DNA from: Armatimonadota bacterium
Lineage (GTDB): Bacteria > Armatimonadota > Fimbriimonadia > Fimbriimonadales > Fimbriimonadaceae
Direction of reading: 5' to 3'
DNA length: 64,000 nucleotides
Assembly (NCBI GenBank): GCA_016223145.1
Contig: JACRPN010000005.1
Span: 40,511 to 104,510, forward strand
The position numbers and the translations under genes are program-made. This document shows positions 43,409 to 51,960 of the stretch, in pieces; the stretch's first letter is position 1; each line of letters starts with the position of its first letter. The notes beneath the pieces were generated by a model, which saw nothing but the letters and a program-made list of their open reading frames with translations, was not told the origin of the DNA and did not search any database.

Positions 43409-45046
43409 TCAATAGAAAGCCGTCTCCCGATACTCGCCGAACACGCGGATGAGCGTTGCCGAGATTTCGCCAAGGGTGACGTAGTGCCGCGAACAATCGA
43501 GCAGATGCGGGATCAGGTTCTCCTTGGTCCTCGCGGCCCTCTCGAGCTTGTCGAGGCGGTCCTTTACGGCCACGTTGTCGCGGCTTTCGCGCAGCGCCTT
43601 CAAGTTGGCGATCTGCTCGCGTTCGACCGTCTCGTCGATCTCAAGCAGCGGAATCTCCAGCTTCTCATCCTCATGGACGTACTCGTTCACGCCCACATGG
43701 ATCTTGCGCTTGGCCGAAAGAGCCTTCTGATACTCGTAAGCCGACCTTGTGATCTCACGTTGTGGGAAGCCGTTCTCGATGGCCTTGACCATCCCGCCAA
43801 GTTGCTCGATCTCGGCGAAGTACTTCTCGGCCTCATCCTCCAGGTCCCGCGTCAAGCGCTCAACGTAATAGGAGCCGCCAAGCGGATCGGCGACGTTGGC
43901 CACGCCGCTTTCAAAGGCGATCACCTGCTGAGTGCGAAGTGCAATCTCCACGGCCTTGTCTGAAGGAAGCGCGAGTGCCTCGTCCATCGAGTTCGTGTGA
44001 AGACTCTGGCAGCCACCGAGCACACCGGCGAGCGCTTCGAGCGCGGTGCGCACGATGTTGATCTCTGGCTGCTGGGCCGTGAGGCTGCAACCCGCCGTCT
44101 GAACGTGGAACCGACAGAGCCAGGATCGGGGGCTGGTCGAACCGTACTTCTCCTTGAGGTGCCTGGCCCAAATCCTGCGCGCGGCCCTCAGCTTGGCGAT
44201 CTCTTCGAAGAAGTCGAGGTGGGAGTTGAAGAAGAAGGAAAGGCGTGGGGCGAAATCGTCGACCTTCATCCCGGCTTCGAGGGCGTGTTCGACGTAGCAG
44301 AAGCCGTCCGCGAGGGTGAATGCAAGCTCCTGCGCCGCGGTGGCTCCCGCCTCCCGGATGTGGTAGCCGCTGACCGAGATCGTGTTCCACTGGGGCACGT
44401 GCTCCGCGCAAAAGGCGAACATGTCGGTAATGAGCCGCATGTGAGGCTCCGGCGGGAAGATCCACTCCTTCTGTGCGATGTACTCCTTCAGGATGTCGTT
44501 CTGGATGGTTCCTCGAAGCTTGGCGAACGGGATTCCGCGCTTCTCGGCGTTCGCCAGAAACATCGCGAATACCCACGCGGCAGGCGCATTGATCGTCATC
44601 GAGGTCGAGACCTTGTCCAGCGGGATGCCGCCGAACAAAACCTCCATGTCCGCCAACGTATCGACCGCAACGCCTGTCTTGCCGACCTCGCCCTCGGACA
44701 GCGGATGGTCGGAGTCCCAACCGTAGAGCGTTGGGTTGTCGAAGGCCGTCGAAAGGCCGGTCTGTCCTTTTTCCAGCAGGAATCGGAAGCGCTCGTTGGT
44801 CTGGTGGGCGCTGCCGAAGCCGGCAAACTGGCGCATCGTCCAGAGCTTTCCGCGATACATCGTGGGGTGGACGCCCCGGGTGTAGGGGTATTCGCCCGGC
44901 AGCGGAAGGTTCTCTCCCAGGTCCTCGTCAGACACGTCGGACCGATCGTAGACCGGCAGAAGCTCTCGCCCCGAAAGGCTCGTGAAATCGGCATCTCGCG
45001 TGGGAGCGGCCTTTCCGACCTCGTCGTCGATCTTCATTTGCGCCAT
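43409..45046 (-). CDS. Methylmalonyl-CoA mutase large subunit
   Basis: 545 aa, catalytic TIM-barrel without B12 domain. [15 protein letters not shown] places a Tyr at 64 equivalent to the substrate-contacting Tyr of methylmalonyl-CoA mutase, and [12 protein letters not shown] gives an Arg at 204, the residue that holds the carboxylate. Isobutyryl-CoA mutases differ at one or both, so methylmalonyl-CoA is the better guess (inference from recalled family residues). It interconverts methylmalonyl- and succinyl-CoA, feeding the TCA. MeaB lies 14 bp upstream. No mce (epimerase) is nearby. Confidence 0.93.
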   Translation of the reverse strand: MAQMKIDDEVGKAAPTRDADFTSLSGRELLPVYDRSDVSDEDLGENLPLPGEYPYTRGVHPTMYRGKLWTMRQFAGFGSAHQTNERFRFLLEKGQTGLSTAFDNPTLYGWDSDHPLSEGEVGKTGVAVDTLADMEVLFGGIPLDKVSTSMTINAPAAWVFAMFLANAEKRGIPFAKLRGTIQNDILKEYIAQKEWIFPPEPHMRLITDMFAFCAEHVPQWNTISVSGYHIREAGATAAQELAFTLADGFCYVEHALEAGMKVDDFAPRLSFFFNSHLDFFEEIAKLRAARRIWARHLKEKYGSTSPRSWLCRFHVQTAGCSLTAQQPEINIVRTALEALAGVLGGCQSLHTNSMDEALALPSDKAVEIALRTQQVIAFESGVANVADPLGGSYYVERLTRDLEDEAEKYFAEIEQLGGMVKAIENGFPQREITRSAYEYQKALSAKRKIHVGVNEYVHEDEKLEIPLLEIDETVEREQIANLKALRESRDNVAVKDRLDKLERAARTKENLIPHLLDCSRHYVTLGEISATLIRVFGEYRETAFY

Positions 45047-45060
45047 GGTGAAACTCTACG

Positions 45061-46092
45061 TTACTTTACGGGCTCGATACGCACCTTCGCACACGCTTTT
45101 CTCACAAACTCGTATGGGGAGCCGCCCGTTTTCGCCAGCTTTGCGGCTTCTTTGGCAATGGCGGCGTCCGCGCCGATGGTACTGTCGAAGGCCGTCCAAA
45201 GCTCCTTTTGGATGGACTGCCTTATCTCTTCGACCAACCGTCTGGCTCTCATCGCCTCGTGTCGGCCGGAGCTGATCAGCTCGCCGGCTTGCTTTTCTAT
45301 CTCGGCTATGACCTTTTCGATGCCGGAAGATTGCTGAGCGCTCGTCGCGAGCACCGGCGGAGCAGGCTTATCGGGTCTAGGGCCGCTCAAGCTGAAGAGG
45401 AACCGGAGGGACTGAAGCGCAGAATCTATTCCGGGAAGGTCTGCTTTGTTGACGACGATCAGGTCGGCCGCTTCGATAATCCCAGCCTTGAGAGTCTGAA
45501 TCGTGTCTCCCGTGCTGGGCTGGAGGACCAGCACCACGATATCCGCGCATCGCAGCACGTCGAGTTCCGCCTGGCCAACCCCAACGGTCTCGATGAGGAT
45601 GCGGTCCATGCCATAGCCTTCGATGACTTCGGCGACGTATGGGGTCGAAGGCGATAGGCCTCCGTGGCCCTCGCGCGATGCGAGCGACCGGACGTAAATG
45701 TCGGGGTTCCCGACCAGGGCGTCCATTCGCACGCGGTCACCCATAAAGGCGCCACCGGTGAACGGGCTGGAGGGATCGACGGCGATAACGCCCACCTTGT
45801 GGCCCTTACCTGCCAGACCTAGAGCGATTGCAGAAGTCAGGGTGCTTTTGCCGACGCCAGGGGGCCCCGTGATGCCGATTCGAACTCCTTTCCCAAGCCT
45901 GCCGTCCAGGGCCTTGCGAAGGGCAGGGAAGAGGCTGGGGTCATTCTCCACACGGGTAATCACCCGCGCCAATGCCAGCCGGCTCCCGGAGAGATAGGCG
46001 TCGACGAGCTCGTTTGAGAGGCTCTGCGGGTGGATGGGGGTGGGCTTGGAGCTTTTCACGTAGGCCAGGGTTCTGCGTCGCCGCAGCCTCAT
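45061..46092 (-). CDS. meaB: MeaB-like GTPase, mutase chaperone
   Basis: 343 aa. P-loop GPPGVGKST at 76-84, switch-like PSSPFTGGAFMGDRVRMD, ETVGVGQAELDV and NKAD form the G3E/MeaB GTPase core; a C-terminal dimerisation tail follows. MeaB protects and reloads the B12 cofactor of methylmalonyl-CoA mutase. First gene of the operon and 14 bp before the large subunit. The start ATG 46092 has no clear SD. N-terminal MRLRRRRTLAY is very basic and may be an extra stretch. Confidence 0.95.
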   Translation of the reverse strand: MRLRRRRTLAYVKSSKPTPIHPQSLSNELVDAYLSGSRLALARVITRVENDPSLFPALRKALDGRLGKGVRIGITGPPGVGKSTLTSAIALGLAGKGHKVGVIAVDPSSPFTGGAFMGDRVRMDALVGNPDIYVRSLASREGHGGLSPSTPYVAEVIEGYGMDRILIETVGVGQAELDVLRCADIVVLVLQPSTGDTIQTLKAGIIEAADLIVVNKADLPGIDSALQSLRFLFSLSGPRPDKPAPPVLATSAQQSSGIEKVIAEIEKQAGELISSGRHEAMRARRLVEEIRQSIQKELWTAFDSTIGADAAIAKEAAKLAKTGGSPYEFVRKACAKVRIEPVK

Positions 46093-46190
46093 TGACTATG
46101 CCTTTGGGAGCAAGGGCAAGTCAAGCGTGGGTTGGCTGACGCCGCCAACCTTCGGCTTTCACGAAAAAGTCAAAATGACCCGTAACCTTG

Positions 46191-46208
46191 TGACGACACT
46201 TGTCGTCA
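46191..46208. promoter_or_regulatory. Operator 1 for BlaI-type repressor
   Basis: TGACGACA-CT-TGTCGTCA, a perfect 8-2-8 dyad. A second one starts 26 bp downstream. The shape (short arms, 2-bp centre, GACA/TGTC core) resembles BlaI/MecI sites, and a BlaI homologue is encoded in the same module at 47195. Confidence 0.75.
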
Positions 46209-46216
46209 AACTCAAA

Positions 46217-46234
46217 TGACGACAACTGTCGTCA
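46217..46234. promoter_or_regulatory. Operator 2 for BlaI-type repressor
   Basis: TGACGACA-AC-TGTCGTCA, identical to operator 1 except for the 2-bp centre. Centre-to-centre distance to operator 1 is 26 bp (about 2.5 helix turns). Both lie ahead of the gene at 46285. Confidence 0.75.
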
Positions 46235-46284
46235 ACGCGCCGCCCGGGTTCAGCCGGCAAGAGCCCGCGGCGGTCGGAGGAAAA

Positions 46285-47118
46285 ATGCTTCGACTCAAAC
46301 TGACACTACGCGCACTTGGCGCCATCGGCATACTCGGCACCGTGGCCTTGGTCATGGCCCAACAGATCGCCTCGAAAGAGACCGGCGGCAACGGACCTCA
46401 GAAGGCCACGGGCTCCCGCTCCAGAGCCGGGGGAGGAGCGGCGATCGTCAACGGCAGGACTTACAAACGGATGGAGTCCGCTCACCCGGGACCCTGGAAG
46501 TTTGAAGCGCCCACTGCTGCACAGCACGTTCTCAAATCCTGGATCATAAGTGAAACCAATCGCCTGATCGACCTTGCAAAGGCCCAGAGCCAGCCTGAGC
46601 GCGTTCAAGGGATTATCGAGGCTCAGTGCTACTACATCTTGACGACGATGCGACCCGACGAGCAGAAGCACGAGATGTACGACGTCTGGAACGTCGATGT
46701 CTGGCAGGCGGGGGGCAAGTGGGACCACGTCACAAGTGCCCCATCCTTGGTCAACGCCCTCGCCAAGATCGAAGCCAAGCAGAACGCGACGATCAGCGCC
46801 ATCTGGGACAAGGCTCGCGAAGACCACATGCGGCCCTACATGGAGCTCAGCCGACGAATCACAAAGGAAGTCGGAAACGATCAGGTGCGCCATCACCAAC
46901 GGTATACCGAGGAGCTTCGCAAGCTGCAAGGCGAGAAGTCGAAGTCGGACGTTGCGACGGATCGCATGACCCGATTGAGACCAGCCCTCAACGCCGTCTA
47001 TGGGCAGCTCAACGCTGCCCAAAAGCGAGAGTGGGACCGGATCCTCGTCAACTTCAACCAGGACGTGCTGTCGGCATATCGCGGCGAGGCCGTCAAGCTT
47101 GGCGTGGCAACCAAGTAG
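46285..47118 (+). CDS. Unknown secreted protein controlled by BlaI-type operators
   Basis: 277 aa from ATG 46285, which has a strong SD (GGAGG at 46276-46280). An ATG at 46216 would put operator 2 inside the coding sequence and has no SD. MLRLKLTLRALGAIGILGTVALVMA is a signal peptide. The mature part is helical with charged stretches (EQKHEMYDVWNVDVW, KAREDHMRPYMELSRRITKE) and ends with LNAAQKREWDRILVNFN, which recalls the LTxxQ motif of Spy-like periplasmic chaperones (weak). No family recognised. Product of the regulon whose sensor and repressor follow. Confidence 0.72.
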   Translation: MLRLKLTLRALGAIGILGTVALVMAQQIASKETGGNGPQKATGSRSRAGGGAAIVNGRTYKRMESAHPGPWKFEAPTAAQHVLKSWIISETNRLIDLAKAQSQPERVQGIIEAQCYYILTTMRPDEQKHEMYDVWNVDVWQAGGKWDHVTSAPSLVNALAKIEAKQNATISAIWDKAREDHMRPYMELSRRITKEVGNDQVRHHQRYTEELRKLQGEKSKSDVATDRMTRLRPALNAVYGQLNAAQKREWDRILVNFNQDVLSAYRGEAVKLGVATK

Positions 47119-47158
47119 TTCGCTTTCACTCTGACCCATCACCTAGACCAGCAAGAAA

Positions 47159-47178
47159 GGCCCGGCGGTAGCCGGGCC
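47159..47178 (+). terminator. Hairpin between the secreted-protein gene and blaI
   Basis: GGCCCGGC-GGTA-GCCGGGCC, perfect 8-bp stem, 4-nt loop. No T-run follows on the plus strand; on the minus strand it is followed by TTTCTT. It could reduce readthrough into blaI/M56 or stabilise the upstream mRNA end. Confidence 0.5.
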
Positions 47179-47194
47179 GAAGACCTCAAAGAAG

Positions 47195-47587
47195 ATGAAC
47201 AAGAACGAACGCTTGAGCCTCGGCGCCTCGGAAGCCGAAGTGCTGACCTATATCGCGAGCCATCCTGGCGTCACCGTCGGCCAGGTGGCTCAGTACTTTG
47301 CTTCAGCCAAAGGTTGGGTGCGAACCACCTTGCAGACGACGATGGATCGCCTCCTGGCAAAGGGCCTTCTTCGGCGACAATCCGGGGAAGGCATCGCCCG
47401 GTATGAGAGCACCATGAGTTCTGAGAACATCCGAGAGGGGTTGGTGAGCACCTTTGTCGAGGGCACGTTGGGCGGCTCGCTTTCGCCTTTCGTTGCCTAT
47501 CTGAGCGGCGGAGCGAACATAACGGAGCAAGACCACGCGGAATTGAAGCGGTTGGTCGAGGAGTTGGACAGGAGGAGAGGGAAGTGA
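47195..47587 (+). CDS. BlaI/MecI/CopY family repressor
   Basis: 130 aa, family length. Winged-helix: SEAEVLTYIASHPGVTVGQVAQYFASAKGWVRTTLQTTMDRLLAKGLLRRQSGEG, then RYESTMSSENIREGLVSTFVEGTLGGSLSPFVAYLSGG, whose S-E-N-I region covers the usual protease cleavage segment of BlaI. It is released from DNA on cleavage by its partner protease, here the M56 protein encoded next. GTGA overlap with the M56 gene. Target most likely the twin dyads at 46191-46234. MNKNERLSLG is a short unstructured start. Confidence 0.92.
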   Translation: MNKNERLSLGASEAEVLTYIASHPGVTVGQVAQYFASAKGWVRTTLQTTMDRLLAKGLLRRQSGEGIARYESTMSSENIREGLVSTFVEGTLGGSLSPFVAYLSGGANITEQDHAELKRLVEELDRRRGK

Positions 47588-48522
47588 TCGAAACCTCGGC
47601 TGTAGCTCTACTTGGAGCAGCGCTCTCAGCTTCTCCGTTGGTCCTCTTTGCGCTCGCGTCGGGGCGATGCCCGAAGCTGTCGCCTCGGTTCAGGCTTTGG
47701 TCCGGACGCATTGCGTTTCTCAAGCTCCTGCTCGGGCTGCTTCCGCTCGGAATCTGGATTCAGACCCGAGTTCCCGTTGGGTCCGGAACGGGCAGCGACA
47801 CGCAGACCCCAATGCTATGGGCTTTCCTTCTTTCAGTCTGGCTCTTGGGCGTTTTGGCCGTCCTGGGGGACATGGCCTCCTCTGCGATGAGAACGAGAGC
47901 GGTGGTCCGTTTGGCCAAGCCTCTCGCGGTTCAGCCCGAACATGGCGTCCAGTTCTTGGAGGTTCAGGGGGCGGCTTGCCCCATGGCCACCGGGTGGCTC
48001 CATCCAAAGCTACTGTTGCCCCCCAACTTCGATCAGCAGGCACAGCAGTCCGCCGTTCAGCATGAACTTGCTCACGTTCGCCATGCCGACTTGGTCTGGA
48101 GCGTCTTCTACCGGATCGTCTGCGCGGTGTTCTGGTTTCACCCGCTGGCCTTCGTCTTAGAAAGGGAAGTACACCTTTGGCAGGAGGTCGTTGCAGACCA
48201 GTCGGCATGTATGGCAGCGGCAACATCCCCTGCCGAACACGCCGTTCTGATTCTTGCCGCCACCCGGAATGAGCCAACCGCGCTCATCGCAACGGCCCTT
48301 TCCGGCGATGGGCGGCTCGTCAAGAGGCGCATGGAGGCGATCTTTCAGCAGGGAAGCGGCTCAAAAGCGCTTCTTCTGGCAGGCATCCTGATCGGCTTTG
48401 CCTGTCTGGCTCCAGCTTGGGTGCCCTATTCCAGGGAAGTCCGGAGCATTCCAGCCCGTTCGAGGGCTCTGGCGGAACCCATCAACGCCCCTTCCGTCGA
48501 GATGGCCACACGAGCTCAATAA
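47584..48522 (+). CDS. M56 family membrane metalloprotease, BlaR1-like sensor protease
   Basis: 312 aa. Zinc-protease motif HELAH at 160-164 with a further Glu at 201 (WQEVVADQSA). TM helices at about 6-27, 43-60, 78-96, 171-191 and 265-283. It lacks the large extracellular penicillin-binding domain of BlaR1, leaving only a short tail after TM5, so the signal is not beta-lactam binding by that domain. It is predicted to cleave or trigger cleavage of the BlaI homologue (4-bp overlap). Convergent with the glycosyltransferase at 48525. Confidence 0.9.
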   Translation: MIETSAVALLGAALSASPLVLFALASGRCPKLSPRFRLWSGRIAFLKLLLGLLPLGIWIQTRVPVGSGTGSDTQTPMLWAFLLSVWLLGVLAVLGDMASSAMRTRAVVRLAKPLAVQPEHGVQFLEVQGAACPMATGWLHPKLLLPPNFDQQAQQSAVQHELAHVRHADLVWSVFYRIVCAVFWFHPLAFVLEREVHLWQEVVADQSACMAAATSPAEHAVLILAATRNEPTALIATALSGDGRLVKRRMEAIFQQGSGSKALLLAGILIGFACLAPAWVPYSREVRSIPARSRALAEPINAPSVEMATRAQ

Positions 48523-48524
48523 GG

Positions 48525-49919
48525 CTACTGGGGCGAGACGTCAGCCTCGTGCTCTTTGAAGCTGATTCGGCCCAATTCAGGGGTGACCGCCACGGACGGA
48601 GTCGCCTTGGCAGCAACCTCACCGCGCTCGGCCATCTCGCGCACCCTAAGCACCCGTGCCCGCTCTTCGGCACCGGCGGTGACGGGCCACAGCGTCCGCT
48701 CAGCCCAGTGGCTCGAAAGGAACTCGTCCCAAACTCGCTTGTAGACGCTCGCAGTGGCTTGGGCAAGCTGCGCCCAGTCGAAGTCGGTCTTGAGCCGAAC
48801 CCGTGCGTTGGCGTTCAGTCGGCCGGCTCGATCCGGATCCCCCAGCACCCTCAAAATCCCCCAGGCCAGAGACTCTGGGTTGTTGGCAAAGCTGAGGGTT
48901 CCAGTGACGTCGTGGAGCACGACCTCCTTCAGACCGCCTGCGTCGCTGGCGACAACCGGAATGCCCGCCGCCATGCCCTCGAGCGCGACGATTCCGAACG
49001 GCTCATAGAGAGAAGGGAAGACCGCCACGTCGGCGACCCGGTAAAGCTGGTGCAAGCTCCTGTTGGCCATAAACCCAGTGAAACAGACCTTCTCCGAGAG
49101 GCCGTACCACCGCACAAAGTCCTCGAAACGGTCTCGCTTGCCGCCGCCGACAATGACGAACTTCGCTTTGGGTTCCTTTGCAAGGATCACGCTGGCGGCG
49201 TCGAGAAGCACGTGAATGCCCTTTTCCCGCACAAACCGGCCCACATAGATGATGATCTTTTCGTCGGGCATCGCATAGCGAGAGCGATACTCGGCGAACT
49301 CGGATTGGGGCCAGTCAAACTCGAACTTGGAGGCGTCTATCCCGTTGTAGATGACGTCGATCTTGTCGGCGGGCACATCGAAGCTCTCCTGAACTTCCCC
49401 TTTCATGTACTCAGAGCACACGATAACCCGCCAAGCCTCATAGGTGAGCCAATACTCCTGTTCGTGGATGTACTTCTGAAGGTCGTTCCAAATGCCCCCG
49501 TTGCGGCCCTCCTCGGTGGCGTGGATCGTCGCGACGATCGGAAGTTGGTATTCGTACTTCAACTCCCGCGCGGCGTCGAGCGAGAGCCAGTCGTGGGCGT
49601 GAAAGACCGTCGGGCGTCCGCCAGGGCGCCAGTCCTCCAAGAGCTGTCGGACGCGGCGCTCAGTAGCGTCGTTGAGGAGCTGGATTTCATGAATGAAGTT
49701 GTCGGGCTCGCGCTCCAAGTGAACTCGGTGGACGTGGACGCCGCTGGTTTCGACCTCTTCATCGGGCGCCTGAGGCGTCGCCTTGGTGACCACATGAACC
49801 TCGACACCCGCTTTGACCAATTCACGGGAAAGCTCAAAAACGTGAGGGCTGATGCCGCCGACGATCCTGGGAGGATATTCCCAGGAGAGCATCATCACGC
49901 GAATCGAGTTGTCGGCCAT
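48525..49919 (-). CDS. Glycosyltransferase family 4 (glycogen-synthase-like)
   Basis: 464 aa GT-B fold: MLSWEYPPRIVGGISPHVFELSREL N-terminus, FVREKGIHVLLDAASVILAKEPKAKFVIVGGGKR donor region, and the E-x7-E motif YEPFGIVALEGMAAGIPVVASDAGGLKEVV. The opening SWEYPPRIVGGI is typical of glycogen/starch-synthase-like and maltosyltransferase-like GT4 enzymes. The acceptor is not known. C-terminal 40 residues (PVTAGAEERARVLRVREM..) are helical and unique. Monocistronic; no SD near ATG 49919. It is convergent with the M56 gene (2 bp gap). Confidence 0.9.
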   Translation of the reverse strand: MADNSIRVMMLSWEYPPRIVGGISPHVFELSRELVKAGVEVHVVTKATPQAPDEEVETSGVHVHRVHLEREPDNFIHEIQLLNDATERRVRQLLEDWRPGGRPTVFHAHDWLSLDAARELKYEYQLPIVATIHATEEGRNGGIWNDLQKYIHEQEYWLTYEAWRVIVCSEYMKGEVQESFDVPADKIDVIYNGIDASKFEFDWPQSEFAEYRSRYAMPDEKIIIYVGRFVREKGIHVLLDAASVILAKEPKAKFVIVGGGKRDRFEDFVRWYGLSEKVCFTGFMANRSLHQLYRVADVAVFPSLYEPFGIVALEGMAAGIPVVASDAGGLKEVVLHDVTGTLSFANNPESLAWGILRVLGDPDRAGRLNANARVRLKTDFDWAQLAQATASVYKRVWDEFLSSHWAERTLWPVTAGAEERARVLRVREMAERGEVAAKATPSVAVTPELGRISFKEHEADVSPQ

Positions 49920-50045
49920 GGCAGGTCACGCTTTGAGCCGCAAAGAGAGAGATTCAGGGCGCAAACCGTGGCTCAGAGGGTACCAGAGAGCAGGGAATGG
50001 GAGCCTAACCAGAAAAGGCCATAATAATGATTATCAGAAAGAACA

Positions 50046-50115
50046 AGGGAGCCCGTCTTGCTCCAATTGGCGTAAAAGGCGTATACGACCCATACGTCCT
50101 ATCGGGCCTACCTAT
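50046..50115. repeat. Short CCTATAC/CCTATC-type repeats, spacer 49920-50137
   Basis: Imperfect units of the type TACGACCCATACGTCCTATCGGGCCTACCTATC. The 218-bp gap has no gene; the open frames over it read as simple repeats (Pro/Ile/Gly). Confidence 0.45.
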
Positions 50116-50137
50116 CTTGTGGATGGCCGCGCTGGAT

Positions 50138-50386
50138 CTATCCCGCAAAGCCGTCAGCTTGATACGCGCGCATGCGGTCCTGGAGTTGGTGGGCCGCGCG
50201 GTCGCACTGGCTGATTGCGTCATCGAGCGAAAACTCACCCGTTCGGCCCGCCTGGAGCTTCTTGGCCAAGATCACGGCGCCTGCCGCCACGCCGATCACG
50301 GCGAGGACGGGAATCCAGGGAAAGGTGCCCTGTCGATCGCAGGTGCACGAGGTGTCCGAATGCATGTGGCCGTTCGATGCAGACAT
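50138..50386 (-). CDS. Small single-pass membrane protein, 82 aa
   Basis: MSASNGHMHSDTSCTCDRQGTF then a TM helix (IPVLAVIGVAAGAVILA, about 24-41) then a helical cytosolic tail DDAISQCDRAAHQLQDRMRAYQADG. N-terminal His/Cys residues could bind metal. No family recognised. Divergent from ffh with a 197-bp gap. Coding evidence is only its TM-plus-helix architecture; medium confidence. Confidence 0.55.
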   Translation of the reverse strand: MSASNGHMHSDTSCTCDRQGTFPWIPVLAVIGVAAGAVILAKKLQAGRTGEFSLDDAISQCDRAAHQLQDRMRAYQADGFAG

Positions 50387-50569
50387 TTGTCTCTACTCCA
50401 GTTTATGACGCTATTCCCATTGTCGGTGTTTCTTTGCGTCACTTGAGGGGGTCTTTTGCCTGGAAACTTTCATCTTTTGCGGTGTTTGGCGCGCACCTCG
50501 TCGCGACGTCAAGAGCCTCGCTAGGTCTCCGGAAGACCCTGATTTCTGGAGCCATGTCGCTGCGAACGG

Positions 50570-50575
50570 TACAAT
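50570..50575 (+). promoter_or_regulatory. Candidate -10 box of the ffh operon (leaderless)
   Basis: TACAAT ends 8 nt before ATG 50584; there is no Shine-Dalgarno between. Weak -35. Confidence 0.45.
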
Positions 50576-50583
50576 CCCCGCGC

Positions 50584-51927
50584 ATGCTTGACACCCTGAC
50601 CAAGCGCATCACAGGGATTTTCTCGGGCCTTCGACGCAAAGGAAGGCTCACCGAATCGGACGTGCAGGACATGCTCCGGGAGATTCGCGTGGCGCTCCTT
50701 GAGGCCGATGTCAACTTCCAAGTCGCCAAAGACTTCATTGCCAAGGTCAAAGAAAAGGCGGTCGGCGAGGAGCTCTTTAGCAGCCTGAGCGCCGACCAGA
50801 CCCTGATCCGGATCGTCCGCGACGAGCTTGTCGAACTCCTCGGCGGAAAGGACGCCGACACACGCTTCAATTGGGCTTCCGAGCCTCCGACGGTGGTGCT
50901 TCTATGCGGCCTCCAGGGCTCCGGCAAGACCACCACAGCCGCAAAGCTCGCGCTCAAGCTCCAGCAGGAGGGCAAAAAGGTCATGATGGCGGCCTGCGAC
51001 ATCCAGAGGCCCGCCGCAGTGAAACAGCTTCAAGTCCTGGGCGAGCAGGTCGGGTCCGAGGTCTATGCCAAGCTGGACGGAACCAAGCCGGTTCAGATCG
51101 CCCAGGAGGCCTTGGCCCGTGCGCGGCACATGATGGCCGACGTCTTGATCGTGGACACGGCAGGCCGCCTCCAGGTCGACGAAGACCTGATGCGCGAGCT
51201 TGGCGAGGTTCATCGCAGCGTCAAGCCCAGCGAGACCCTCTTGGTGGTGGATTCCACAACGGGCCAAGAAGCCGTTAACGTCGCGAACGCTTTCCATGAG
51301 CGGGTTCCGCTCACGGGTGCGATCTTCACGAAGCTGGACGGCGACACTCGCGGCGGCGCGGTGCTCAGCGTTCGAGCCGCAACGGGTGTTCCCTTGCGCT
51401 ACATCGGCCTTGGCGAGAGCACCGATGCTCTCGACGCTTTCCATCCCGATCGGATGGCTCAACGCATCATCGGCATGGGCGACGTCCTCGGCATCATCGA
51501 GAAGGCCGAGATGGCGATCGACAAAGACGATGCCAAGCAGCTTGAAAAGAAGCTCCTCGGCGGAGACGGCCTCGACTTCCACGACATGCTGCAGCAGTTT
51601 AAGACCATGCGCAAGATGGGGCCGCTCAAAAACGTGCTAAAAATGGTTCCCGGCCTCGGCGCGCAGATTTCGGATGAGCAGCTGGCGAGTCTGGATGAGC
51701 GCCGAGTGGACCGTATAGAAGCGATTATCCTCAGCATGACGTACCAAGAGCGCTCTCAACCGGATATAATCAATGGCTCGCGGCGAAGACGCATTGCGCA
51801 AGGCTCGGGAACGAGCGTCGAAGACGTTAACCAATTGCTTCGACAGCTCTATGAGGCTCGCAAGCAGATGAAGCAGTTCGCCAAGATGCAGGCGCGGTTC
51901 AAGAAGTTCGGAAAACGCCGAAAATGA
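50584..51927 (+). CDS. ffh: Signal recognition particle protein Ffh (SRP54)
   Basis: 447 aa from ATG 50584 (the frame is open further upstream but the family starts here). N domain 1-85, G domain with GLQGSGKTTTAAK (from 109), DTAGR, TKLD and GLGES, and a C-terminal Met-rich M domain ending SGTSVEDVNQLLRQLYEARKQMKQFAKMQ. It binds signal sequences and 4.5S RNA and targets proteins to SecYEG with FtsY. First gene of the ffh-rpsP-khpA-rimM block, 33 bp before rpsP. Confidence 0.97.
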   Translation: MLDTLTKRITGIFSGLRRKGRLTESDVQDMLREIRVALLEADVNFQVAKDFIAKVKEKAVGEELFSSLSADQTLIRIVRDELVELLGGKDADTRFNWASEPPTVVLLCGLQGSGKTTTAAKLALKLQQEGKKVMMAACDIQRPAAVKQLQVLGEQVGSEVYAKLDGTKPVQIAQEALARARHMMADVLIVDTAGRLQVDEDLMRELGEVHRSVKPSETLLVVDSTTGQEAVNVANAFHERVPLTGAIFTKLDGDTRGGAVLSVRAATGVPLRYIGLGESTDALDAFHPDRMAQRIIGMGDVLGIIEKAEMAIDKDDAKQLEKKLLGGDGLDFHDMLQQFKTMRKMGPLKNVLKMVPGLGAQISDEQLASLDERRVDRIEAIILSMTYQERSQPDIINGSRRRRIAQGSGTSVEDVNQLLRQLYEARKQMKQFAKMQARFKKFGKRRK

Positions 51928-51960
51928 CGGCCGCGTGAGATATCGGGAGAAGACACACGA

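Noticed and set aside
43997-45337. 446-aa plus-strand frame over the mutase
   Set aside because: Antisense of the catalytic gene; no family, no start signal.
46216-46284. ATG 46216 as start of the secreted protein
   Set aside because: Would encode the operator as protein; lacks an SD and signal-peptide position.
48417-50024. 535-aa plus-strand frame over the glycosyltransferase
   Set aside because: Antisense of a gene with full GT4 motifs.
50005-50238. 77-aa minus-strand ORF before ffh
   Set aside because: Reads as translated simple repeat (Gly/Pro/Ile) and overlaps the 82-aa gene.
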